Source: Rhodothermales bacterium
Lineage (GTDB): Bacteria > Bacteroidota > Rhodothermia > Rhodothermales > Bin80
Direction of reading: 5' to 3'
Assembly (NCBI GenBank): GCA_012271205.1
Contig: JAAXGT010000175.1
Span: forward strand, 1-34,046
DNA: 34,046 nt
Position 1 is the stretch's first letter, and each line of letters starts with the position of its first letter. A model generated the notes under the pieces. The model ran no database searches, was not told the origin of the DNA, and worked only from the letters and a program-made list of their open reading frames with translations. Both the position numbers and the translations under genes were made by a program. Shown here in pieces: positions 7,409 to 15,772 of the stretch.

Positions 7409-10400
7409 GGGCATCCACTGCATTCCTGCTGCTACCCCTGATCCTCTCGGCCTGCCAGTCGGAGCAGCCCCGTCGTCTGGAAGTGCTCTTTTTGGGACAT
7501 GATAGTCGACACCACGATTCCGGCACCTACGCGCCAATGCTCAAGGCCGCTCTCGCACCGGACGGTATCAATCTGACCTACACAACCGACGTCGCTTCAT
7601 TAGGTGAAGATCATCTTGCACAGTTTGACGCTCTGATCGTGTATGCGAATCACGACTCTATATCGGCAGACCAAGAATCGGCACTGCTGGATTTTGTGGC
7701 CTCCGGAGGGGGCTTTCTGCCCATCCACAGTGCCTCGTACTGTTTTCGCAACTCTGATGCTTATGTGCAACTGGTGGGCGCACAGTTCCTCTCTCATGGT
7801 GTGGGTATGTTTACGGCCCGGATTGTGGATGCAGAACACCCAATCACGCGGCAATTGACGCCGTTTGAGACTTGGGACGAGACTTATGTGCATACGCATC
7901 ACGCGTCCGACCGCCATATTCTGATGGAGCGGACGGACTCATCCGGACACGTGGAGCCCTGGACATGGACGCGTACGCACGGCAAGGGGCGTGTCTTTTA
8001 TACCGCTTACGGACACGATGAGCGTACGTGGCAGCATTCGGAATTCCATGCGCTGATCAAGGCCGGGCTTTTGTGGGCAATTGGGGACAAGCGCCGCGCA
8101 AGTTTTGAAACATTGGAGCTGCCGCCACTGGAGTATGTGTCCCATGACAGCATTCCCAACTACGAAGAGCGCAATCCTCCACCCATGCTGCAGCGCCCGC
8201 TTGCGCCGGAAGCCTCGGCACGGCACATACAAGTGCCTCCGGGCTTCAGCCTGTCACTGTTTGCAAGCGAACCGGACATCATTAACCCGATGGCCATGGC
8301 TTGGGATGAACGGGGACGACTGTTTGTCATTCAGACGCAGGATTATCCGAATGCGTTGCAGCCTGCCGGTGAAGGCCATGATGTTATTACGATCGCCGAG
8401 GATACGAATGGTGACGGCCGAGCGGATAAGTTTAATAAATTTGCCAGCGGACTCAGCATTCCAACGAGCCTGACGTTCGCGCGTGGCGGTGTAATCGTAT
8501 CACAGGCGCCGCATATGCTGTTCTTGAAGGACACCGATGGTGATGATCGCGCAGATGTGCGCGAGGTGCTGTTCACTGGATTTGGGACGGGTGATACGCA
8601 CGCGGGGCCGTCTAATCTTAGATACGGATTTGACAACTGGATCTGGGGTACAGTGGGCTACAGTGACTTTAAGGGTGTAATCGGCGGCGATTCCGTCTTT
8701 ATGCCCCAAGGAGTTTTCCGGTTTACACCTGGAGGTGAGCGGTTTGAACCCATTGCCGAGTTTACCAATAATACATGGGGATTGGGATTCAGTGAGACCT
8801 TTGACGTATTCGGCTCTACGGCGAATAACGAGCACAGCGTTTTCGTTGCCATTTTCAACCGCTACTACGACGGTGTTCCAAGCCTGCGCGCAGATGGCAA
8901 GATCAAAATCGATGGGCACTATGCTATGTACCCGAATACACCGAACATCCGTCAGGTGGATGTGTGGGGCGGGTACACAGCGGCTGCGGGTCACAATCTG
9001 TACACGGCGCGGGATTTTCCCCGGGAGTACTGGAACCGTGTGGCACTTATAAACGAGCCTACGGGGCACCTGCTGCACAAGGCCATAATGGAACCTTGGG
9101 GATCGGGTTTCAGGGAGCGCGACGCGTGGAATCTGCTGGCCAGCAGCGATGAATGGGTGTCGCCGGTACATGCCGAAGTCGGACCGGATGGTGCGGTGTG
9201 GATTCTGGACTGGTACAATTTTGTCATCCAGCATAACCCAACACCGGCAGGGTATGCCACAGGGCCCGGCAATGCCTATGTCAGTGCGTTGCGCGACAAG
9301 GCGCACGGGCGCATCTGGCGTCTAAGCTATAACGGGGCGCATCGGACGCGGCAGCCTGAGCTCACGCGAGCAAGTCCAGACGTACTCGTACGCACGCTGG
9401 GGCACGACAATATGTTCTGGCGCCTAACGGCACAGCGCCTGCTCGTTGAGCGCGGCAACTTGGATGTAGCCGACGCGCTGATTGCCTTGGTTCAGGAGCA
9501 GTCAATGGATGTCCTTGGGCTGAACAGCGCGGCCGTGCATGCCTTATGGACACTGCACGGCCTGCACACGCTGAATGACAAAAGTGCATTGGAAGCGGCC
9601 TACAGTGCGCTAAATCATCCGGCTGCCGGCGTTCGAAAGGCAGCCTTGCAAATCCTTCCTCGTACGGCTGCGTCACTGGATAGAATCGTGGCGGCTGATC
9701 TGCTGAGTGACGCGGATCTGAACGTACGCCTCGCCGCAATGCTGGCGGTCAGCGAAATGCCGTCGAGCCAAGAGGCCGGCGCACAATTGTATACCCAGAC
9801 CCGGCAACCCGGAGTGATAGATGACTTGTGGCTGCCGGAGGCACTCCTCATTGCGGCAACCCGTCACCGTACCGGATTCATGGCCGCCTACGCGGAAGAT
9901 GCAGGCGAGGGCCTCGGAGCTGTTGGGACGCCCGCGCCCATCAACTGGTCTGGTGTAAAGCTGGATACGCAGGACTGGCGCCGCATGTCACTGCCATTGC
10001 CTTGGGTTAGAACGGATGACTTAGCATCTTTTGACGGCGTCGTTTGGTTCCGGACAGAGGTGGAAGTTCCTCAAGCCGGAGCTGCGTTGGAATTGGGATT
10101 AAGCGGCATATATGACAGCGATATTACATGGGTCAACGGGGTGGAAGTAGGCCGGACAGAGAACGGATACGGCGCACTTAGAACGTATACGGTGCCGGCC
10201 CATGTCCTGAAATCAGGGCGCAATGTCATGGCAGTTCGTGTGGATGATCCGCGCGGACGGGGCGGTTTTTGGGGTGAACCCGAGGACATGTACTTGCGGG
10301 GAGCGGGCGTGGACATTTCACTTGCCACCTTATGGCAGTACAAGGTGGAGGAAGAGTACGTAGGTGGCAAAAAGTCAGAGTTTAGTTCCCGGGAGCCGCT

Positions 10401-10815
10401 CGCCACTCAGATTATGCGCCTGTTTGCTGCGAGCGAAAGCACTCTCGAAACCATGGATGAGCGCGTTGTGGCGCTAAGCGTGTTGCCGGGCGAGCTTCGC
10501 TACGACCGGCCTTCGTTTACGGTCGCAGCGGGTGAACGTGTACGCCTGCGCTTTACAAATCCAGGCGATGTGCCGCACAATGTGGTAATTACGGTGCCGG
10601 GCGGGGTGAGTATGGTTGGGCCATTATTGGATGCGGATCCGGAAGGTCCATATGTGCCGGATATTGCTGAAGTGTTGTATTTCACCGACATGGTGGATGC
10701 CGGCGGCGAGACGGAACTCGTCTTTACTGCGCCATCGGAGCCCGGAAATTACCCGTTCGTGTGTACCTTCCCAGGACACTGGCGCCTTATGCAGGGGGTG
10801 ATGGCGGTGGAGTAA
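7405..10815 (+). CDS. Multidomain lipoprotein: ThuA + dehydrogenase-type beta-propeller + HEAT + jelly-roll + azurin-like copper domain
   Basis: A 1136-residue envelope protein. Residues 1-17 form a lipoprotein signal with lipobox LSAC. Residues 25-230 are ThuA-like (VLFLGHDSRHHDSGTYAPML, LPIHSASYCF, THGKGRVFYTAYGHDERTW). Residues 270-635 form the soluble-dehydrogenase beta-propeller of the planctomycete type, with VPPGFSLSLFASEPDI, NPMAMAWDERGRLFVIQT and DTNGDGRAD. Residues 645-830 are HEAT-like helices. Residues 855-965 form a galactose-binding-like jelly-roll (DGVVWFRTEVEVPQ, SDITWVNGVEVGRTENGYG). Residues 1020-1136 are a cupredoxin: PHNVV with His1058, then CTFPGHWRLM supplying Cys1120, His1125 and Met1129 in azurin spacing. 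Relatives of this propeller usually end in a CxxCH haem domain; here copper replaces it. I infer periplasmic oxidation of a sugar-like substrate, with copper as electron acceptor. The ATG overlaps the cupin stop. Confidence 0.85.
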   Translation: MRASTAFLLLPLILSACQSEQPRRLEVLFLGHDSRHHDSGTYAPMLKAALAPDGINLTYTTDVASLGEDHLAQFDALIVYANHDSISADQESALLDFVASGGGFLPIHSASYCFRNSDAYVQLVGAQFLSHGVGMFTARIVDAEHPITRQLTPFETWDETYVHTHHASDRHILMERTDSSGHVEPWTWTRTHGKGRVFYTAYGHDERTWQHSEFHALIKAGLLWAIGDKRRASFETLELPPLEYVSHDSIPNYEERNPPPMLQRPLAPEASARHIQVPPGFSLSLFASEPDIINPMAMAWDERGRLFVIQTQDYPNALQPAGEGHDVITIAEDTNGDGRADKFNKFASGLSIPTSLTFARGGVIVSQAPHMLFLKDTDGDDRADVREVLFTGFGTGDTHAGPSNLRYGFDNWIWGTVGYSDFKGVIGGDSVFMPQGVFRFTPGGERFEPIAEFTNNTWGLGFSETFDVFGSTANNEHSVFVAIFNRYYDGVPSLRADGKIKIDGHYAMYPNTPNIRQVDVWGGYTAAAGHNLYTARDFPREYWNRVALINEPTGHLLHKAIMEPWGSGFRERDAWNLLASSDEWVSPVHAEVGPDGAVWILDWYNFVIQHNPTPAGYATGPGNAYVSALRDKAHGRIWRLSYNGAHRTRQPELTRASPDVLVRTLGHDNMFWRLTAQRLLVERGNLDVADALIALVQEQSMDVLGLNSAAVHALWTLHGLHTLNDKSALEAAYSALNHPAAGVRKAALQILPRTAASLDRIVAADLLSDADLNVRLAAMLAVSEMPSSQEAGAQLYTQTRQPGVIDDLWLPEALLIAATRHRTGFMAAYAEDAGEGLGAVGTPAPINWSGVKLDTQDWRRMSLPLPWVRTDDLASFDGVVWFRTEVEVPQAGAALELGLSGIYDSDITWVNGVEVGRTENGYGALRTYTVPAHVLKSGRNVMAVRVDDPRGRGGFWGEPEDMYLRGAGVDISLATLWQYKVEEEYVGGKKSEFSSREPLATQIMRLFAASESTLETMDERVVALSVLPGELRYDRPSFTVAAGERVRLRFTNPGDVPHNVVITVPGGVSMVGPLLDADPEGPYVPDIAEVLYFTDMVDAGGETELVFTAPSEPGNYPFVCTFPGHWRLMQGVMAVE

Positions 10816-11013
10816 CACCCAGGTGTGATTTAGGAAAGTGTCTGCAGGAGTCAAGTCCCCAATTGTGCTGTAAATGAGGACTGGACGCGCCATGGACGAC
10901 GAAAAGCCTTGGGCATGGTTGACAGCAAACCCGTGTCCTCCGAGGCAACATGATGATCTAACGAGAAAGGCCAGTTTCGTTAGAGCGTATCCAGCAGGTC
11001 CTGTAGCTTGCGA
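10816..11013. other. Convergent intergenic region without a gene
   Basis: About 200 bases separate the copper lipoprotein gene from the oppositely oriented TonB receptor. A short inverted repeat, ACACC/GGTGT at 10815-10826, directly follows the first stop codon. No T-run and no convincing intrinsic terminator were seen, and the overlapping short frames look like noise. Confidence 0.4.
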
Positions 11014-13872
11014 TCACCAGCCTTGGCTAAAGAGAAGGCGCAGTGTGGCTACGCGGCCAATCTTGGGGGCACCAACAAACTCACGGTGCAGGTTATTTGT
11101 AAGGTTGGAAACACTAAAATCCGCCCTCAATCCTCCAATAATGTTGTAGCCTATGCCTAAGTCCACTAAGAAGTACGGCTCAACCTTGCCATTGTATTGT
11201 CCACTAAGCACTTTGAACCCGCCCACGTAGCGACACGAAGTCCTGACAGAGAGACCCATGCCGAATTCGTAAGACCCGCCGATCTTGACCTTGAACGCTG
11301 GTGCATTGAGCGCCAGTACCGAACTCTTATCCTTGTGGCCCGTCTCCGTGTGGTCAAAAAAGTCGTCGCTCACCCAGGAAAAGTTGGAAAACATCTCAAG
11401 TCGCTCCGACGCCAGCACCTGCACAGACACGTCGGCCCCATAATAGCTGATGTTGCCAAAGCTAGAGTACGTCATCAATAGATCCGGTAAATTCCCAACA
11501 CCTTCGTGAGTCTCTACAGTCTGGACTACCGCCACAGGCGTGCTGGCATCCGGTAGCGTCCCAGCGGCAACGCCTACCAGCGCCTCCGCTGCAGCTTCCG
11601 ACGTTAGGTCCAACCCCGTAAACGTCGATACCAGATCGAGAAGGGATATTAGATCCTCGTTACCCGCTATGCCGTTTGCTAGGTCTCGCGTGAGGTCTGC
11701 TCCAAGGGTGGGTACCACCACAAAGGGTGTTCTTAGCTGCAGATCGCTGACGAAGTTCTTCTTCCTGGCATGGTAGACATCGATGGCCAAGAGCATCCGG
11801 TCACCCAGAATGCCCTTGTAACCTACTTCGTAGGTCTGGGAAATCTGTTCCTCTACGCCCCGCAGCGGACTCAGCTCGTTGGGAATTGGCTCCAGCGACT
11901 GCGTGCTGAGATTTAGCATGTGAAGCTGTCCTGCACTGAATCCCTCTACTGCAGTTTTGTCCGGGTGCAGAAGCTCCTTGATAGTTTCCATCTGCGATAC
12001 CAGGATGGGCAGCAGCAAGGGGTCAATCCCAAAATGCTCGATCAGCAGGTTCGCTAACTCCTCGTTGGGCATGTCTACCAAGGCATCGTACACAAAGCCG
12101 TAGACCAGATCCGTCTCAACGCCTACAGGCATATCGACCCCCTCCAACCCGGGGATGATGCTCGTAGCGACAAGGTCCGTGGGCGCCCCCAAGTCTTCGT
12201 ACGCGGTGTTGCGATGCCAAGTGTACCCGGCAATGCCGCCGCGGCCTCGTACGTCGATATATGCGTCCGGTCCAATGGGAAGCCTCGCCGCCACAAGGTC
12301 AAGAAAGAGTACCGTGACCGATGGGTTGACGAAGCTACGGTTGTAGGTTGCCCTAAAACTGTGGGCAGTCGTGGGGTTCAGTACGAGGCCAACACGAGGC
12401 GAAAGCTGTACGCTTTCGAACACGCTGTGGTAGTCTCCGCGCAAAGCTGCTACCAAACGAAGATCTTCGCTGAGCAGTGTATTTGACTGGGCATACACCC
12501 CGAGCTCTTGTAGGTTGACCTTGCCCTCGTTCTCATCATAGAGCGAGCCTCCTGAGTTGGGGTACAGGAACTCAAAGTCGGTACCGATGACTAGTTGCCT
12601 GTGGCGTTGTCCTAGTGGGAGATCGTATTGAGCTTGAACGTTGACCTGTGTCGGATATCCATCGAGAGGATCGCCATTATATACGTATGATTCATTCGAG
12701 TCGACACTATTGAGAAAAGCCTGAGCAAAAAAGGGTCCGCTATGCACGCGGACTTGCCCAAAGGAGGACGCATAGTTCACACCTTGAAGAGTACCAATGC
12801 CGCTTAGCGCCGTCATATTGACGGTGCTGTATCCTGCATTGAGGTGAAGTGCGGTACTCTTGCCGAAGCGATACTCCATATATCCATTGATGCCACCCTT
12901 GCTGAATCTGCTGTCTCGCGGTCCATCGATATAGAGTTGCTGCGCATCGTGGGGGTCAGGGCATTTCTCAAAGGCCTTTTCCTGTAGCACCTCGGGCGTG
13001 CAGGACTCCAGCTCAAAATCATTGGCCCTCCCGTAGATACCCGTGACCTTTAGGCCAAGCTTGCCCTGCACCGTACCCGCAATGCGCCCCTGAAAATTCA
13101 GCAGGGACCGCTCGCCGCCGGTCGCCGTAACCGTTAGGCCCGGATATGAAAAGGCATCCTTCGTTATGTAGTGAATTACACCCGCGTCGACCCCTGCGCC
13201 GTAGAGGGCTGATCCAGGGCCACGCACCACTTCTGCGCGCTTAATGTCGATTGGCAGACTCGGCATGATACTGTGAACGTTGACCCCTATCACGGCTGCG
13301 TTAGCCTGTCGATAGTCTGTCAAGACATACGTCGCCGTGCTAAACGCGTTGTTGAAGCCCCGCAGCACCACCTCGTGGCGGTCAATACCGCTTTGAGCCA
13401 TGTCCACACCCACCACGTTGCGCAGTACTTTCACCGCCGTATGCGGCGCGTCTGCTTCTATCTCGTGCCCACCTACCACGCTGATAGACGCAGGAGCTTC
13501 TAACACCTTTTCTTGTCGACGATCCGCCGTAATCTGAATCGGATCCAGCTCAATGCCGGGATTAAGCACCACGTGGACCCACACTGTGTCTTCAGCGACG
13601 ACGGTGACAGGAAGCTCGGCGTTTTGGTATCCGGTATAGCTTACCAGCAGGAGGTATCCCCCTAGAGCCAGGCCTTCGATCGTGAAGGCTCCGTCAATGC
13701 CTGTGGCCGAGCCTTGCGTAGTGCCTTTGACCCTTACATTGGCCCCGTTGAGCAGCACACCATTCTCGGCGTCTCTGACAGTACCTGAGATGACACCTGT
13801 CTGCGCCACCACAGGGCACACGCCAAGCACGACGGTCAGCAAGAATGCCACTAACAGAACAAACAGCTTCAC
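11014..13872 (-). CDS. TonB-dependent outer-membrane receptor
   Basis: The 952-residue protein has a signal peptide of about 24 residues ending VVAQ, a carboxypeptidase-D-like regulatory domain (residues 28-115: GVISGTVRDAENGVLLNGA, GTTQGSATGIDGAFTIEG), a plug (about 130-250: ISVVGGHEIEADAP, VVLRGFNNAFSTATYVLTD, IKRAEVVRGPGSALYGAG) and a long beta-barrel with typical strands such as AQYDLPLGQRHRQLVIGTD and SFRATYNRSFVNPS. It imports large or scarce ligands across the outer membrane with TonB energy; the ligand is unknown. A Fur-like box over the promoter suggests an iron chelate or haem. The barrel ends LLFSQGW, without the usual final phenylalanine but still aromatic. The start is GTG, with GAAAGGG upstream. 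Length is normal and the frame intact, unlike the receptor remnant at 1954-2705. Confidence 0.93.
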   Translation of the reverse strand: MKLFVLLVAFLLTVVLGVCPVVAQTGVISGTVRDAENGVLLNGANVRVKGTTQGSATGIDGAFTIEGLALGGYLLLVSYTGYQNAELPVTVVAEDTVWVHVVLNPGIELDPIQITADRRQEKVLEAPASISVVGGHEIEADAPHTAVKVLRNVVGVDMAQSGIDRHEVVLRGFNNAFSTATYVLTDYRQANAAVIGVNVHSIMPSLPIDIKRAEVVRGPGSALYGAGVDAGVIHYITKDAFSYPGLTVTATGGERSLLNFQGRIAGTVQGKLGLKVTGIYGRANDFELESCTPEVLQEKAFEKCPDPHDAQQLYIDGPRDSRFSKGGINGYMEYRFGKSTALHLNAGYSTVNMTALSGIGTLQGVNYASSFGQVRVHSGPFFAQAFLNSVDSNESYVYNGDPLDGYPTQVNVQAQYDLPLGQRHRQLVIGTDFEFLYPNSGGSLYDENEGKVNLQELGVYAQSNTLLSEDLRLVAALRGDYHSVFESVQLSPRVGLVLNPTTAHSFRATYNRSFVNPSVTVLFLDLVAARLPIGPDAYIDVRGRGGIAGYTWHRNTAYEDLGAPTDLVATSIIPGLEGVDMPVGVETDLVYGFVYDALVDMPNEELANLLIEHFGIDPLLLPILVSQMETIKELLHPDKTAVEGFSAGQLHMLNLSTQSLEPIPNELSPLRGVEEQISQTYEVGYKGILGDRMLLAIDVYHARKKNFVSDLQLRTPFVVVPTLGADLTRDLANGIAGNEDLISLLDLVSTFTGLDLTSEAAAEALVGVAAGTLPDASTPVAVVQTVETHEGVGNLPDLLMTYSSFGNISYYGADVSVQVLASERLEMFSNFSWVSDDFFDHTETGHKDKSSVLALNAPAFKVKIGGSYEFGMGLSVRTSCRYVGGFKVLSGQYNGKVEPYFLVDLGIGYNIIGGLRADFSVSNLTNNLHREFVGAPKIGRVATLRLLFSQGW

Positions 13873-13906
13873 CTGGGTGCCCTTTCGTATACCAACCTAT
13901 ACTATT

Positions 13907-13938
13907 GATAATGATATGAATTGTTACTATTTGCTCAA
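13907..13938 (-). promoter_or_regulatory. Promoter with Fur-box-like operator upstream of the TonB receptor
   Basis: On the - strand, TTGAGC (13938-13933) and TATCAT (13916-13911) form a -35/-10 pair with a 16-base spacer, ending about 40 bases before the GTG start. The + strand segment GATAATGATATGAATTGTT (13907-13925) matches the classic 19-bp Fur consensus GATAATGATAATCATTATC at 14 of 19 positions, with a perfect left half. It covers the -10 and the spacer, where a repressor would block RNA polymerase. The match is seen in the sequence; regulation by Fur is inferred. Confidence 0.55.
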
Positions 13939-14007
13939 TCCCACGTGCTGGAAGATGGCGTCAACTCGACGCAAGTGATAGTCGCCATCGAAGGCGTCAT
14001 CAACATC

Positions 14008-14047
14008 CTTCACCGACCGGTATTCCATCACGGATGGATCGGTGAAG
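14008..14047. promoter_or_regulatory. Long imperfect stem-loop upstream of the TonB receptor
   Basis: CTTCACCGA (14008-14016) is perfectly complementary to TCGGTGAAG (14039-14047), and an inner hairpin CCATC/GATGG (14025-14037, 3-base loop) sits inside, with an 8-base bulge on one side and one base on the other. It lies 70 bases upstream of the receptor promoter and just before the IS630 C-terminal scrap. It may be a transposon-end relic, an operator or an RNA element; the sequence does not decide. Confidence 0.35.
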
Positions 14048-14057
14048 ACTAGGTCCT

Positions 14058-14210
14058 TAAAGGATTTCTTCTCATTTCCGTACGTGTCTGAAAGACTATA
14101 TCGAGACGTACAACGAGAAGCCTCGGCCCCGGGTGTGGACGAAGTCGGCCGCCTATATCCTCCAGAAAGTGGAACACGCCCGGTTCGCGCTGGCCGCCGC
14201 CTCCACCTAA
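14058..14210 (+). mobile_element. IS630-family transposase remnant, extreme C-terminus only
   Basis: From 14091 a clean 39-codon frame reads KDYIETYNEKPRPRVWTKSA, then AYILQKVEHARFALAAAST, and stops with TAA at 14208-14210. The pattern DYIxxYNExPxPxxWTKxAxxIL is the conserved last part of IS630 transposases. Upstream, 14058-14090 gives only a degraded, shifted trace of the preceding helix. Nothing of the catalytic core is present here. It lies on the opposite strand from the N-terminal remnant at 4575-5195, and the two cover different parts of the protein. An A+T-rich stretch follows the stop (14211-14240). The fragment is non-functional. Confidence 0.65.
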
Positions 14211-14296
14211 ATCAATAAAATAAATAGGTATAGGACACTACACTTTACCTTGAAAACGGCAATTTTGGTTAAGTGGAAGGACCACAGTAGTACATG

Positions 14297-14333
14297 GGTG
14301 GTGTTCGGTTTGGATTAAACCAAATCCACCACC
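14297..14333 (-). terminator. Stem-loop at the end of the DUF1501 operon
   Basis: GGTGGTG (14297-14303) pairs with CACCACC (14327-14333), and TTTGG (14309-14313) with CCAAA (14320-14324), giving a long interrupted hairpin 5 bases past the DUF1501 stop codon. No T-run follows on the - strand, so it may act as a factor-dependent terminator or as a 3'-end stabiliser. Confidence 0.45.
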
Positions 14334-14338
14334 GCAGG

Positions 14339-15772
14339 TCAAAGCAGAATATCACGCACCACGTGAGCCTCCTCCACACCGGTGAGCTTGTGGTCCAATC
14401 CCCGAAACTTTACTGTGAGTCGGTTGTGATCGATGCCCAACTGATGTAGCAGCGTAGCATTCAGATCGCGGATGTGTACCGGATTCTCAAGTACGTTGTA
14501 AGAAAAGTCATCGGTCAGCCCGTACTCAAATCCTGGGCGAATGCCGCCGCCAGCCATCCACAACGAGAAGCAGCGTCCGTGGTGGTCACGCCCACTGCTG
14601 GGATGACCGAGCGTGCCTTGGCTGTAAATCGTACGTCCGAACTCACCACCCCAGACCACCAGGGTCTCTTCGAGCAGGCCGCGCCTTTTCAGGTCCTTGA
14701 CGAGTGCCACCGAAGCCTGATCCACATCCCGGCACTGCGCAGGGAGCTGCTTTTGAAGCGCAATGTGCTGGTCCCATCCGCGATGAAAAAGCTGTACAAA
14801 CCGTACTCCCCGTTCAACCAGGCGACGCGCAAGCAAACAATTGGCTGCGTAACTTCCAGGCCTCCGGGACTGCGGTCCGTAGAGACCAAATACTTCTTGC
14901 GGCTCATCCGAAAAATCCGTGAGTTCGGGTACCGCGGTCTGCATGCGGTACGCCATTTCGTAGGCTGAAATCCGTGCCAGTGTTTCCGAGCTCCCGACAT
15001 TTTCCGCTTCTTTTTGGTTCAGGGCAGCCAAATCGTCGAGCATCCTTCGGCGCTGCCTGCGTGTGATGCCTGGCGGATCCTTCAAGTAAAGCACCGGATT
15101 GACGCCGGGTCTCAGCAGCACACCCTGATGGCTGCTGGGCAGGTATCCGTTGCCCCAGAGTCGCGCAAAAATCGGCTGTCCCGGATTCTTGCCGGAGCCC
15201 TGTGACAGGAGCACAACGTATGCAGGCAGATTCTCGTTTTCACTGCCCAGTCCGTAGCTGAGCCAGGCGCCAAGGCTCGCATGGCCGATCTGCTGTGATC
15301 CGGTGTTGATGAACGTGATGGCGGGATCGTGGTTAATCGCCTCAGTGACCATCGACTTGACGATACAAATGTCATCGGCGATCGTTTGTGTGTAAGGCAA
15401 GAGGTCGCTGATCCATGTTCCGTGTTTGCCGCACTGCCGCATGGACCAGTTTGGAGCCACGACCGGGAAAGAAGCCTGGTTGGCGGTCATGCCGGTTACC
15501 CGCTGGGTTCCACGTACCGAATTCGGCAGCTCGGTCGCGTGCAAATCACGTTGCCGGGGCTTGTAGTCGAACAGATCCACATGCGAAGGACCACCGGACT
15601 GGAAGAGGTAAATGACGTGTCGCGCCTCGGGCACAAAATGCAGTCCCGAGTGACGCTTGACCAGATTCGGGAAGAGAAGTGAGGCCAGGCCAATACGACC
15701 AATACCGCGGGCCGATTGCCCCAGAAACGTACGGCGCGTAATGGTTCGTTCGTAGGCTAGAAGCGGATTCAT
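14339..15772 (-). CDS. DUF1501 (sulfatase/phosphatase-fold) protein with Tat signal
   Basis: The 477-residue product belongs to the DUF1501 family, alkaline-phosphatase-superfamily-like proteins of unknown reaction, abundant in Planctomycetota and in Bacteroidota relatives. The N-terminus has a twin-arginine signal, [20 protein letters not shown], so it is exported folded. Family motifs include [64 protein letters not shown] and [21 protein letters not shown]. The longer frame opens at 15829, but ATG at 15772 is chosen because it puts the Tat motif near the N-terminus and overlaps the stop of the upstream gene by one base (TGATG), implying translational coupling. DUF1501 genes almost always follow DUF1549/DUF1553 genes, exactly as here. 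Confidence 0.9.
   Translation of the reverse strand: MNPLLAYERTITRRTFLGQSARGIGRIGLASLLFPNLVKRHSGLHFVPEARHVIYLFQSGGPSHVDLFDYKPRQRDLHATELPNSVRGTQRVTGMTANQASFPVVAPNWSMRQCGKHGTWISDLLPYTQTIADDICIVKSMVTEAINHDPAITFINTGSQQIGHASLGAWLSYGLGSENENLPAYVVLLSQGSGKNPGQPIFARLWGNGYLPSSHQGVLLRPGVNPVLYLKDPPGITRRQRRRMLDDLAALNQKEAENVGSSETLARISAYEMAYRMQTAVPELTDFSDEPQEVFGLYGPQSRRPGSYAANCLLARRLVERGVRFVQLFHRGWDQHIALQKQLPAQCRDVDQASVALVKDLKRRGLLEETLVVWGGEFGRTIYSQGTLGHPSSGRDHHGRCFSLWMAGGGIRPGFEYGLTDDFSYNVLENPVHIRDLNATLLHQLGIDHNRLTVKFRGLDHKLTGVEEAHVVRDILL

Noticed and set aside
8500-9306. Long - strand open frame inside the copper lipoprotein gene
   Set aside because: It lies fully antisense to conserved propeller motifs, has no start context and no recognisable motif; high-GC shadow.
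10874-11149. Possible small + strand gene between the operon and the receptor
   Set aside because: It overlaps the receptor's conserved C-terminal barrel strands on the other strand and shows no protein features of its own.
10816-13880. CACCCAGGTG in opposite orientation at both ends of the TonB receptor gene, as if terminal inverted repeats
   Set aside because: Only 10 bases match, the word is itself nearly palindromic, and one copy lies at the start codon. No target duplication or transposase accompanies it.
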